DNA of 32,016 nt from Bordetella parapertussis (GTDB lineage Bacteria; Pseudomonadota; Gammaproteobacteria; Burkholderiales; Burkholderiaceae_C): the NCBI GenBank assembly GCA_945878355.1, contig CAMCTC010000053.1, forward strand, positions 1-32,016, read 5' to 3'. The notes beneath the pieces are model-generated. The model was not told the origin of the DNA and did no database searches. It worked only from the letters and a program-made list of their open reading frames with translations. A program made the translations under genes and the position numbers. Positions 25,071 through 32,016 of this stretch are shown piece after piece. The stretch's first letter is position 1, and each line of letters opens with the position of its first letter.

Positions 25071-26627
25071 TCAAGGACGCATCGCGAAGGTCGCCTTGCC
25101 AGGGATGCGCAGTGGTTCGGCCAGGCGGGCGAAGTCGCACAACAGCGTCCGGGTCTTGCGCGGGTCGATGATCTCCTCGACCCAGAACTTCTCGGCGCTG
25201 CGAAACGGCGAGCGCAGCGCGTTGAGCCGCGCCTCGATCTCCAGCAATTTGGCCTTGGGGTCGTCCGCGGCCTCGATGTCGGCGCGGTAGGCCGCTTCGA
25301 TGCCGCCTTCGAGCGGCAGCGAGCCCCAGTAGGCCGACAACCAGGCATAGCGCAGCGACAAGCGCCCAGCCGGTTGGTGCGCCGCGCCGGCCACGCCAAA
25401 GGCGTTGCGAACGATCACGGTGCACCAGGGCACGCTGGTCTGGTTCATCGCCGCCATCGCCCGCACGCCGTGGCGAATGGTGGCGGTGCGCTCCGCCTCG
25501 GCGCCGATCATGAAGCCCGGGCAGTCCATCAGGTAGACCACCGGCAGGTGGAAGGTCTCGGCCAGGTCGACGAAACGCACCACCTTCTGGCATGTGTCGG
25601 GGCTCCAGGCGCCGCCGTAGTGGTAGGGGTCGCTGCCCAGCATCAGCACCGGGCGGCCCTCAAGCCGCGCCAGCCCGGCGATGATCGAGCGGCCGAAGTT
25701 GCGCCCCATCTCGAAGAAGCTGCCCGCATCGACCACCGATTCGACGATCGGCCGCATCTTGTAGACCGCGCGTCGATTCCGCGGCACGGCATGCATCAGC
25801 GACTCGTCGGCGCGCGCCGGGTCGTCGTCGCAGGGCAGCACCGGCGGCAGCCCATGCACCGATGACGGCAGGTAGGACAGGAAACGGCGCGCACAGGCAA
25901 AAGCCTCTTCCTCGGTCTCGACGGCTTCGTCGATCGCACCGCTGCGGGTCTGGATGTCGGCACCGCCCAGCGCCTGCTTGTCCAGCACCTGACCCAGCCG
26001 CGCGACCAGCGGCGGTCCGGCAACGAACATCGCCGACTGTCGCGTCATCACCGAGTAGTGGCTGGACGCCAGGCGCGCAGCGCCCAATCCGGCCACCGAC
26101 CCCAGACCCAAACCAACCACCGGCACTTCGGCCAGGTTGGCCGTCATGCGCCAGAAGCCTCGCGTGCCACCGATGCCACCCGGCAGGTTGGAGGCGCCCT
26201 TGGTCTCGATGGTCTTGACCGAGCCGCCGCCGCCCGAGCCCTCGATCACCCGCAGGATGGGCAGGCGGAACTCGGCGGCCATGTCCTCGGCCATCAGTGG
26301 CTTGTTCGATATCGACGCGTCGGCCGAGCCACCGCGCACCGTGAAGTCGTCGCCCACCACCACCACCGGCCGGCCATCGATACGGCCTCGACCGAACACG
26401 CAGTTGGCCGGGGTCACATGCTGCAGCGCGCCGGCAGCGTCGTATTCGCCCACACCCGACAGCGCGCCCACTTCATGAAAACTGTTGTCGTCGACCAAGC
26501 GGGTGATGCGCTCGCGCACCGTCAGGCGCCCGGCATCGTGCTGACGCTTGACCTTGTCGGCGCCCCCCATCTGATGGGCCAGCGCAGTGCGGCTGGCAAG
26601 CTCGTCCAACTCGGGTTTCCAGGTCAT
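25071..26627 (-). CDS. Acyl-CoA carboxylase carboxyltransferase subunit (propionyl-CoA carboxylase beta-like)
   Basis: 518 residues from ATG 26627 (MTWKPELDELASRTALAHQM), preceded by AGGAG at 8-nt spacing. The frame continues open far upstream, but that part lies antisense to the next gene and is not protein-like. Two crotonase-fold carboxyltransferase halves are present. The N-terminal half has KRQHDAGRLTVRERI, FTVRGGSADASISNK and EGSGGGGSVKTIE; the C-terminal half has NFGRSIIAGLARLEGRPV, MDCPGFMIGAEAERTA and RNAFGVAGAAH. Biotin-dependent acyl-CoA carboxylases of this type act on propionyl-, acetyl- or branched acyl-CoA, or run in the decarboxylase direction. No biotin carboxylase or carrier subunit is adjacent, so the partner must lie elsewhere. 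Confidence 0.88.
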   Translation of the reverse strand: MTWKPELDELASRTALAHQMGGADKVKRQHDAGRLTVRERITRLVDDNSFHEVGALSGVGEYDAAGALQHVTPANCVFGRGRIDGRPVVVVGDDFTVRGGSADASISNKPLMAEDMAAEFRLPILRVIEGSGGGGSVKTIETKGASNLPGGIGGTRGFWRMTANLAEVPVVGLGLGSVAGLGAARLASSHYSVMTRQSAMFVAGPPLVARLGQVLDKQALGGADIQTRSGAIDEAVETEEEAFACARRFLSYLPSSVHGLPPVLPCDDDPARADESLMHAVPRNRRAVYKMRPIVESVVDAGSFFEMGRNFGRSIIAGLARLEGRPVLMLGSDPYHYGGAWSPDTCQKVVRFVDLAETFHLPVVYLMDCPGFMIGAEAERTATIRHGVRAMAAMNQTSVPWCTVIVRNAFGVAGAAHQPAGRLSLRYAWLSAYWGSLPLEGGIEAAYRADIEAADDPKAKLLEIEARLNALRSPFRSAEKFWVEEIIDPRKTRTLLCDFARLAEPLRIPGKATFAMRP

Positions 26628-26918
26628 GCCGGTGTCTCCTGTGATGATCGAAGCATCATGCCTGACGCAGGCCTGGGCCCGGAACCCGAGGATGCCCGGA
26701 CAAGGCTGTCCACCAAGCGACAGCCCGACGCACAGGCCGACCCGACGCGCCGGGTCGCATCTGCCCTGGCGAGGCGTTCGGCGATCGTCGTCAGCGGCGA
26801 GTCCGGCAAGCCCGCGAATCGAGCCACAATGCAGCGCTGCATCGGACCACGCGGAAAAAATGCCAGCCACCCCCGCAAGACCAGCCCACGCCCCAGTCCC
26901 AGCCAGCGCAGACCGCTG

Positions 26919-28223
26919 ATGTCGATCCGCAGCTTGCTGATGCCAGCAGTGTCGCAATGGATGCTGTCGCGCGATCGCCTGCAAAAAGCGCAAGCCAAGG
27001 CTGAGCGCCGCCGCACCGCGAGTGGCGAGCCGCACCGCGTCCACTGCTTCCACCAGGTCGACGATCCGTACAGCGCACTGCTGGCCGCCTGCCTGCCGGC
27101 ATTGCTGGCGCGCTATGACATTGAAATCGTGCCGCATGTGGTCGGCCCGCCCAGCGACGCCGCCGCGCCAGACCGTGACCGGCTCGTCGCCTACAGCCGC
27201 CGGGATGCGCAAGCGCTGGCCGCACACCACGGCTTGGCATTCAACGACCCGGGCATCCAGCCCCCGGCGCAAGCAGTGGCACAAGCCACGCGTCGCCTGG
27301 TCGCAGCAGCCGCCGATGGCCGCTTCGTCGACGAAGCCGGGCCGATCTCGGCCGCGCTCTGGCAGCGCGCAGCGCCGGTTGCCGGCGCACCGCTGCCCGA
27401 AGCCAGCCCCGATCAAGCCGCCGCCCATCTGGCCGCGGCAACCGCGCTGCGCCAAGACCTGGGCCATTACCTGGGCGCGATGCTGTTCTACGGCGGCCAG
27501 TGGTATTGGGGCATCGACAGGCTGCACCACCTGGAGCGGCGACTGCAGGATCTGGGGGCGCAGCGTCCAGGCGTGTCGGGCCTGATGTTCGCGCCCGACG
27601 TCGACCTGCAGCAGCCCCAGGCCCTGGCCGACCCGGCGCCGATCGACTTCTTCTTCTCGCTGCGCAGCCCGTATTCGGCGATCGTCGCACCGCGGGTGTT
27701 CGAGCTCGGCCGGCTGACGGCGGCCCCGGTGCGTCTGCGCTACGTGTTGCCGATGGTGATGCGCGGCTTGGCGGTGCCGAGCGACAAGCGCAGGTACATC
27801 AGCCTGGATACCGCGCGCGAAGCCTTTGTCCGCGACACGCCGTTCGGTCGCGTCAACGATCCGGTCGGCCGCCCCACCGAGCGCGGGCTGTCATTGATGC
27901 CGATGGCAGAGCGCGCTGGCCAAGGCCAGGCCTATGTGCTGTCTTTCATGCGTGGGGTCTGGGCCGAAGGCCTGGATGCGGGAAGCGACCGCGGCCTGCG
28001 CCGCATCGTCGAGCGCGCCGGGCTGGCATGGGCCGATGCGCGCGAAGCGATGAAAGACGAAGCCTGGCGCCAGACCGCCGAGGCCAACCGGGCCGCGATG
28101 CTGGAGCTGGGCCTTTGGGGCGTGCCATCGTTCCGAGTGCGCGACACAGCCGTGTGGGGCCAGGACCGCTTGTGGGCGGTCCAGCAAGCCTTGTTGGCGC
28201 CCGACCGCGGATCTCAGGCCTGA
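26919..28223 (+). CDS. Tandem DsbA-like / 2-hydroxychromene-2-carboxylate isomerase-like protein
   Basis: 434 residues from ATG 26919; an earlier in-frame ATG (26829) has no better ribosome site. Two thioredoxin-fold repeats are visible. The first (about residues 30-210) begins HRVHCFHQVDDPYSALLAAC. The second (about 235-430) begins PIDFFFSLRSPYSAIVAPRV and ends LELGLWGVPSFRVRDTAVWG with WGQDRLWAVQQALL, a standard DsbA/HCCA-isomerase ending. Neither repeat has CxxC: the positions read DPYS and SPYS, as in kappa-class GST/HCCA isomerases, so this is not a disulfide oxidase. A glutathione-dependent isomerase or transferase role is possible. No signal peptide is obvious. Confidence 0.75.
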   Translation: MSIRSLLMPAVSQWMLSRDRLQKAQAKAERRRTASGEPHRVHCFHQVDDPYSALLAACLPALLARYDIEIVPHVVGPPSDAAAPDRDRLVAYSRRDAQALAAHHGLAFNDPGIQPPAQAVAQATRRLVAAAADGRFVDEAGPISAALWQRAAPVAGAPLPEASPDQAAAHLAAATALRQDLGHYLGAMLFYGGQWYWGIDRLHHLERRLQDLGAQRPGVSGLMFAPDVDLQQPQALADPAPIDFFFSLRSPYSAIVAPRVFELGRLTAAPVRLRYVLPMVMRGLAVPSDKRRYISLDTAREAFVRDTPFGRVNDPVGRPTERGLSLMPMAERAGQGQAYVLSFMRGVWAEGLDAGSDRGLRRIVERAGLAWADAREAMKDEAWRQTAEANRAAMLELGLWGVPSFRVRDTAVWGQDRLWAVQQALLAPDRGSQA

Positions 28224-28225
28224 GA

Positions 28226-28861
28226 TTACCGCGCGACCAGCAAGCTGCCCAGATGAACCAGGGACGCCAACATCACCAGCAACAGCCCGACCCAGACGCG
28301 GGGGCCCAGCGCGAATCCCATCATCACTTGCGTCGGAAACGAGAAGGTCATCGCGGTGCCCGCTGTCTTGAAAGGATGCACATCGCGCAGTGACGGGTCG
28401 GTGGCCAACACCATCATGTCGCGCCGGCTGCGGTAGCGCATCGCGCCCACCAGATGCCAGCCTGGGTCTGGCGGGGTGTTCCACGCATCCACGTAGCCGC
28501 CCACCTTGCGCATTACTAACATCGGGTGACCGCCGTGGCGCAGCAGCACCACGACGAAGCGGCGGCCATAGTCCTGCAACAGCGCCAGACCCTGTGTGGG
28601 CACGCCCGTCACCGGATGCGGCACCTCATTGGGGTGCACGCGAACGAGGTTGCTCATGATGAATTCGCGGCCATCATCGGCCTCGAGAAACTTGCGCAGC
28701 GTGGCCAGATCGGTGTGCTGACCCACCTTCGTTTGGCCCGACCCGGCCAGGAAGGCATCGATTTCCGACTCGGTCAGCGGCCCTCGCCAGTTGTCGTACC
28801 ACCATCGAAAGAGGCCGTACAAGGCCAAAGCCAACAGCCAGACCCACCATGCGCCGGCCAT
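28226..28861 (-). CDS. Uncharacterised membrane protein with two terminal membrane segments
   Basis: 211 residues from ATG 28861 (GTG 28864 is the alternative), with GAGGG just upstream. It has one hydrophobic helix at the N-terminus (WWVWLLALALYGLF) and one at the C-terminus (VWVGLLLVMLASLVHLGSLL). The soluble middle contains the segments RKFLEADDGREFIMSNLVRV, RYRSRRDMMVLATDPSLRDV and HPFKTAGTAMTFSFPTQ. The last two recall the ferredoxin-like DUF1330/NIPSNAP type of fold, but I would not assign the family. Function unknown. It converges on the DsbA-like gene with a 2-bp gap, and a short ORF with a strong ribosome site lies directly upstream. Confidence 0.7.
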   Translation of the reverse strand: MAGAWWVWLLALALYGLFRWWYDNWRGPLTESEIDAFLAGSGQTKVGQHTDLATLRKFLEADDGREFIMSNLVRVHPNEVPHPVTGVPTQGLALLQDYGRRFVVVLLRHGGHPMLVMRKVGGYVDAWNTPPDPGWHLVGAMRYRSRRDMMVLATDPSLRDVHPFKTAGTAMTFSFPTQVMMGFALGPRVWVGLLLVMLASLVHLGSLLVAR

Positions 28862-28868
28862 CACGCCC

Positions 28869-28994
28869 TCACCGAGTCAGCGCCGCCGGTGATGCCCAGC
28901 TCGACAGGGCAGCGCCAGCGCATCGCGGGTGACAGACTGACTCGGCTGGGAACGGCGCGCAAAAGCGCATGTCGCGCGGCAGTGTTTCGTCCAT
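28869..28994 (-). CDS. Possible 41-residue leader or small protein upstream of the membrane gene
   Basis: ATG 28992-28994 has a near-ideal ribosome site (GGAGG, 4 nt away), and a TATAGT (-10-like) lies about 40 nt upstream, whereas the -35 is unclear. The frame (MDETLPRDMRFCAPFPAESV ... ASPAALTR) ends five bases before the start of the downstream membrane gene, so translation could be coupled. The residue content (Cys, Pro, Ala rich, no hydrophobic helix) is not characteristic of anything I know. It may be a real small protein, a translated leader, or the decayed start of a longer gene. Confidence 0.35.
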   Translation of the reverse strand: MDETLPRDMRFCAPFPAESVCHPRCAGAALSSWASPAALTR

Positions 28995-29052
28995 GGGACC
29001 TCCAATGCATCCGCACTATAGGTGGCAGTTGCAGCCCTTGCGGACCCGGTCG

Positions 29053-29280
29053 TCAAGGCGGCAGCTTGTGCAGCGCAGCGCGGATACGGGCGATCGTCAA
29101 CTCGATCGGCGCGCTGCTCGCCACCTCCAAGCCAAGCCGACGGCCAATGTCGTTGACCCTGGCCGGATTCAAGGGCAGGCCCCCGGCGTCGACGGCAGCG
29201 ATCAGGTCCAGCGCACGCTGCCGATCAGGGTCGGGATCCCGCGGTTCAAGCGCTGCCAGCAACTTCTTCCACCAATTCAC
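29053..29280 (-). CDS. Small hypothetical protein
   Basis: 75 residues from GTG 29280: MNWWKKLLAALEPRDPDPDR, then QRALDLIAAVDAGGLPLNPA and RVNDIGRRLGLEVASSAP, ending in an amphipathic helix (IELTIARIRAALHKLPP). Codon use fits the neighbouring chromosomal genes, and the alternation of helices with a conserved-looking LNPARVNDIGRRLGLE supports a real protein. No domain is recognised; a small helical or winged-helix-like fold is conceivable. The ribosome site is weak. It is the last ordinary gene before the degraded segment and the intron. Confidence 0.55.
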   Translation of the reverse strand: MNWWKKLLAALEPRDPDPDRQRALDLIAAVDAGGLPLNPARVNDIGRRLGLEVASSAPIELTIARIRAALHKLPP

Positions 29281-30158
29281 GAGACGTCCAGTTCGGCGGC
29301 AGCTCGGGCGTCGGGCTGCGCGGGTTTGATGACACCACCTGTGCGTTGACTTGAAACGTGCAAGCGGAAACGCTAAGGCGACAAGGACTTAGCGTCGTCG
29401 TTCCCACCCTTTTCTGCAAGTCGCTGCCGTCAATTGCTGCAAGTTTCCAAGCCCGCAGACGCATAACCTGCAAGTAGCTCTACGCGCGGTTTCAGCCTCG
29501 CTGACACTCGCCTGCAGTTTTCGGCCGACGGTGTCCGCTTCCGTGCCTGTGCGCTTCGCTGCGAGTACCTTGTGTACATCCTGCCTTACAAGAAAGGCAG
29601 GACTGTCGTTTCACAGTCTGGGCACAGCGGCGACGCCACTTTTTGCATCCTCCGTAAGCGCCTGCGCTGGCTCCGCAGTCTGGAGGGGCGCGTAAACCGC
29701 ACCACGCTGGTAGAGATCGATGATCTCGTGGCCCTGTGATTACCCGTCGTCCAAGCATTGCTGGAGACTTTGCACCAAGGCCATTTAGTCTAACCGCAGG
29801 CGCAGGCCCAATGGAAGATGCTGAGCACGCCAAGAATCGACATTCGCAGCGATCGGTGCTTTAGCCGGTTGGACGCCAGCTGGCCTTCTGCTCTATCGGA
29901 AGCTCCAGAACCTCTGTGGTGCTTCGCCTCGCCGACCAGCGCATTGGCAGCGCAAGCGGCGGGTCACTTCTCGGCAGACTCGGCGCGCCAGAGCCGCAGG
30001 GATCGGACACCGGTCAGCGGTCGTTCGCGCGGGCCAGCAATCGACCCATACCTGTCAGCCAGGTCGCTCCAATGCGGACCGACGGCGTGCCATCGTTTTT
30101 CTTGTTTCGCTTCTGCGAAGCAGCCGCTCGTGACCTCACACAGCCGGCCATCAGCCGT
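29281..30158. other. Gene-poor segment with small repeats, exon side of the intron
   Basis: About 880 bp without a convincing gene. It contains an inverted repeat ACGCTAAG (29370-29377) / CTTAGCGT (29388-29395) with a 10-nt loop. It also has three direct copies of CTGCAAGT (29414, 29437 and 29468), a 90-codon startless open frame (entered separately) and, next to the intron, the 3' exon into which the intron inserted. Base composition drops compared with the neighbours, suggesting acquired or decaying DNA. Confidence 0.5.
29467..29739 (+). pseudogene. Startless open frame, possible gene remnant
   Basis: 90 codons between TAA 29464-29466 and TGA 29737-29739 with no ATG and no usable alternative start near the beginning. 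The translation (RLQFSADGVRFRACALRCEY, LVYILPYKKGRTVVSQSGHS, then LRWLRSLEGRVNRTTLVEID and DLVAL) has a balanced, protein-like residue mix, unlike the Arg/Pro-rich shadows elsewhere in the window. I recognise no family. It may be the 3' end of a truncated gene. Confidence 0.3.
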
Positions 30159-30200
30159 GTGGTAAGTCGACCCAGGGGATTTCACCCTGAGCCTCTCGCA

Positions 30201-30234
30201 GAACCGTGCGTAAACCTCTCGGTTTACACGGCTC
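30201..30234 (-). ncRNA. Group II intron domain V (catalytic RNA hairpin)
   Basis: A 34-nt hairpin on the minus strand: GAGCCGTG, TAAACC, loop GAGA, GGTTTA, CGCACGGTTC. Length, the GNRA-type loop, the two-base CG bulge and the AGC catalytic triad near the 5' side (GAGCC) fit domain V exactly. It is followed at once by the domain VI stem. Confidence 0.9.
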
Positions 30235-30247
30235 CCGTTATCCAACC

Positions 30248-31483
30248 TTACGCTCCATGGGTCCGCCAATAGACGAAAAGTCCAGGAAGCTGATCCTTCA
30301 TCTTGCCGAGCCAATCCGCACTGCGCTGCTTGTGCAACGTCAGTGTTTTGTATTTCCTGCTGGCCCATTGCACGAGCTTTTTGTCAAGATACTTATAGAG
30401 CTCGTGCATTGCAGATTTATAGAACGCCTCGTAGTATTTCATCCACCCACGTATTATGGAGTTGTATTGCCGCGCCAATTCTGCCAGCGGGACTGGCGTC
30501 CTGCGGTGCAACCGCCAGTCCCGGACCGTTTTCCGCATCCGCTTCAAGGCCGTATCGCTAACTGCCGGTAGGAAGTTGGTGAAATACCGCCCATGCTTGT
30601 TCTTGGCCATCCTCGGTCGGAAAGTAAATCCGAGGAAGGTGAACTGCACGATTGGATAGACCTGGGTGCGGTTGCTGTCTTTGCAATATACGATTTTCGA
30701 TTTCTCCGGATGCATTGTCAATCCGCACTCCGCCAAACGCGATGCGATGGACCGCATCAGGTCTTCCGCTTGCCTTTGGGTACGGCAATGAACCACCGCA
30801 TCATCAGCATAGCGGGCGAATAGGCATGGCGAATTGGTGCGCTTCATCCAATGATCGAATGTATAGTGCATAAACAGATTCATCAAGATTGGACTGATAA
30901 CCCCGCCTTGAGGGGTGCCCCGTTCTCGTGGAACGGAGACGCCCTCTGCAGTCTCGAACGGGGCAGTTAGCCAACGCTCGATATACAACAGAATCCAGTC
31001 TTCCTTGACGTGCTTGCGAACAGCTTTCATCAAGAGCGAGTGATCGATTTGGTCGAACGCTGCCTTGATGTCAAACTCAACCACCCAGTCATATTTCCAG
31101 CACCGCTCTCGGGTGATGGCAACCGCCTGTTTCGCCGATTTTCCTGGCCGATACCCGTATGAATCCGGATGAAATATCGGGTCAAGAATCGGTTCGATGA
31201 TTAGTTTAGCCGCTGTTTGCGCGATCCTATCGGAGACAGTGGGTATGCCGAGCTTTCGCGTACCGCCCGATGCTTTCGGAATCTCGACCTGTTTGACCGG
31301 CGGTGGGAAATACGATCCCGACGATAACCGGTTCCACAGCTTGTAGAGATTCTTCGACAGGTTCTGCTCGAACATTGCGATCGTTTCATCGTCAATGCCG
31401 GCAGCGCCGCGGTTAGCCTTCACGCGCTCGTACGCTTCCCACACGGTACGTTTTGCAATACTATAAGGTCTTGTTGGTGTCAT
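30248..31483 (-). CDS. ltrA: Group II intron reverse transcriptase/maturase
   Basis: 411 residues from ATG 31483, with GGGG about 10 nt upstream; in-frame ATGs at 31492 and 31516 are alternatives. RT domain: VKANRGAAGIDDETI (RT0/1), WNRLSSGSYFPPPVKQVEIP, YGYRPGKSAKQAV, VVEFDIKAAFDQIDH (catalytic Asp), RGTPQGGVISPILMNLFMHY and the YADD box in LFARYADDAVVHC. The thumb and maturase X domain lie at about residues 290-390 (ELARQYNSIIRGWMKYYEAF). It stops at VYWRTHGA without the DNA-binding/H-N-H endonuclease domain, like RmInt1-type introns that use nascent DNA strands as primers. It helps the intron splice and retrohome. The TAA is 13 nt before domain V, and all catalytic motifs are intact. Confidence 0.95.
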   Translation of the reverse strand: MTPTRPYSIAKRTVWEAYERVKANRGAAGIDDETIAMFEQNLSKNLYKLWNRLSSGSYFPPPVKQVEIPKASGGTRKLGIPTVSDRIAQTAAKLIIEPILDPIFHPDSYGYRPGKSAKQAVAITRERCWKYDWVVEFDIKAAFDQIDHSLLMKAVRKHVKEDWILLYIERWLTAPFETAEGVSVPRERGTPQGGVISPILMNLFMHYTFDHWMKRTNSPCLFARYADDAVVHCRTQRQAEDLMRSIASRLAECGLTMHPEKSKIVYCKDSNRTQVYPIVQFTFLGFTFRPRMAKNKHGRYFTNFLPAVSDTALKRMRKTVRDWRLHRRTPVPLAELARQYNSIIRGWMKYYEAFYKSAMHELYKYLDKKLVQWASRKYKTLTLHKQRSADWLGKMKDQLPGLFVYWRTHGA

Positions 31484-32014
31484 GTCACTCATCCCCATAA
31501 AATAGGTTGGCGACATTAGTCAACCAGATAACGCTGCCCCTTCGCTCCACGCTCATTACAAGCGCTTCATCACTACTACGGGCAGCTCCGCCCCTCGTTC
31601 CAGCATCGGTATTCTTCCTCATGGTTTCTGCCACTTGTCATTTCCCTTCACATCTGAAACAAGGTTCTCACGTTCCATACCGAAGCCTGTATTGAGATCA
31701 TGCCGCCTATACACCGGCTGTCGACGGGACCGTAAACAGGTTTCGTCCCGACTGATCCCGGGGATGGAGGGCGTCCCCGGTTTTGACAGCTCTTTGTTTG
31801 CTAACGATGCGTCATCGGACGGTTTACTTTCGTTCATCTTCTCAATACTTACCTGACGCCTTAAATGGCGCCTTTTCCACAGTCGCTCACCACCACGCCT
31901 TTTGGACGCAGCAGCACTGGGCGGTTTGAAACCTGCTCCTGCAAGCCGATTTCAGGAGGCCTACTCCCATCTTCAGTACAGCACCGCAGCCTTTCGCCTG
32001 CGTTCGTGACACAC
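31484..32014 (-). ncRNA. Group II intron domains I to IV, 5' part
   Basis: A 531-nt intron region between the 5' splice site and the reverse transcriptase start. Open frames here are not convincing. The sequence shows many short stems expected of domain I; I have not assigned the exon-binding sites. Its lower GC content relative to the flanking genes marks the intron as foreign DNA. Confidence 0.75.
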
Positions 32015-32016
32015 CC

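Larger units (their letters stand above)
30159..32014 (-). mobile_element. Group II intron with intron-encoded reverse transcriptase
   Basis: A retroelement of about 1.86 kb. Its 5' end reads GTGTGTCACG (G at 32014), matching the GUGYG start of group II introns, two bases from the window edge. A long folded domain I-IV region follows (31484-32014), then the reverse transcriptase gene. Domain V is at 30201-30234 and domain VI at about 30159-30200 (CAGGG/CCCTG stem, candidate branch A in GTCGACTTACC). The 3' end is inferred at ...ACCAC (30159); an uncertainty of a few bases remains. The domain V sequence and the protein type suggest an RmInt1-like bacterial intron. The 5' exon lies outside the window. 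Confidence 0.85.

Noticed and set aside
26628..27530. An open frame that would lengthen the carboxyltransferase N-terminus by about 300 residues.
   Set aside because: It is antisense to the DsbA-like gene, has an atypical residue mix, and the true start has AGGAG and the family N-terminus at 26627.
29788..29873. GTCTAAC at 29788 and GTTGGAC at 29867 could be the R'' and R' boxes of a second attC site, near a group II intron (some introns target attC).
   Set aside because: The segment between them has no complementary L''/L' arms and no hairpin core, and no cassette-like gene ends there. The boxes are short enough to occur by chance.
29964..30368. A 134-codon minus-strand frame running from within the reverse transcriptase, through domain V, into the 3' exon.
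   Set aside because: Its first half overlaps the RT gene and catalytic RNA in another frame. The exon part (ADGRLCEVTSGCFAEAKQEK onward) might belong to an interrupted gene, but without the 5' exon this cannot be supported.

Overview
The window reads as a chromosomal stretch of a high-GC betaproteobacterium, most likely order Burkholderiales. Four things suggest this: the metK / two lpxL-type acyltransferases / dapF / DUF484 / xerC block, an SAH riboswitch in front of ahcY followed by metF, a Bug-family (tripartite tricarboxylate transporter) binding protein, and GC-rich hairpin repeats between genes. I cannot name the genus.

Layout: (1) 1-2342: glmS, cut by the window edge, divergent from an Lrp/AsnC regulator across an AT-rich spacer. 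(2) 2357-6482: the wreck of a type I restriction-modification locus on the minus strand. It holds an hsdM remnant, a toxin-antitoxin pair whose toxin has an in-frame stop, an hsdS lacking its start, and an hsdR broken three ways. One break is a precise 664-bp insertion with every hallmark of an integron gene cassette carrying a GNAT acetyltransferase, sitting in a non-attI site. (3) 6544-12281: housekeeping genes on the minus strand: rlmI, xerC, DUF484, dapF and two Kdo2-lipid A acyltransferase homologues, mostly with overlapping starts and stops. The 3' end of xerC is copied twice more downstream. (4) 12288-13952: metK behind a long, strongly structured leader, followed by two cloverleaf-like repeats and a bidirectional terminator. 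(5) 13957-18412: purT, a YcaQ-like DNA glycosylase, an MFS transporter and a HAD phosphatase. (6) 18602-21163: SAH riboswitch, ahcY, a hairpin repeat and metF. (7) 21350-25016: a Bug binding protein, a malonyl-CoA synthetase (MatB-like) and an AI-2E/YdiK-type membrane protein. (8) 25071-29280: an acyl-CoA carboxylase carboxyltransferase subunit, a double DsbA/HCCA-isomerase-like protein, an unassigned membrane protein and small ORFs. (9) 29281-32014: a gene-poor, degraded-looking segment and a nearly complete group II intron with an endonuclease-less reverse transcriptase/maturase.

Functional links: metK, ahcY and metF are three steps of the activated-methyl (methionine) cycle, and at least ahcY is under a recognisable riboswitch. 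dapF, glmS and the acyltransferases serve the cell envelope. The binding-protein/MatB pair suggests uptake and activation of malonate or a similar dicarboxylate.

The most interesting items are the off-target integron cassette in hsdR, the metK leader RNA, the paired three-way-junction repeats after metK and the reiterated xerC tail. All calls come from reading the sequence; no database search or folding program was run.
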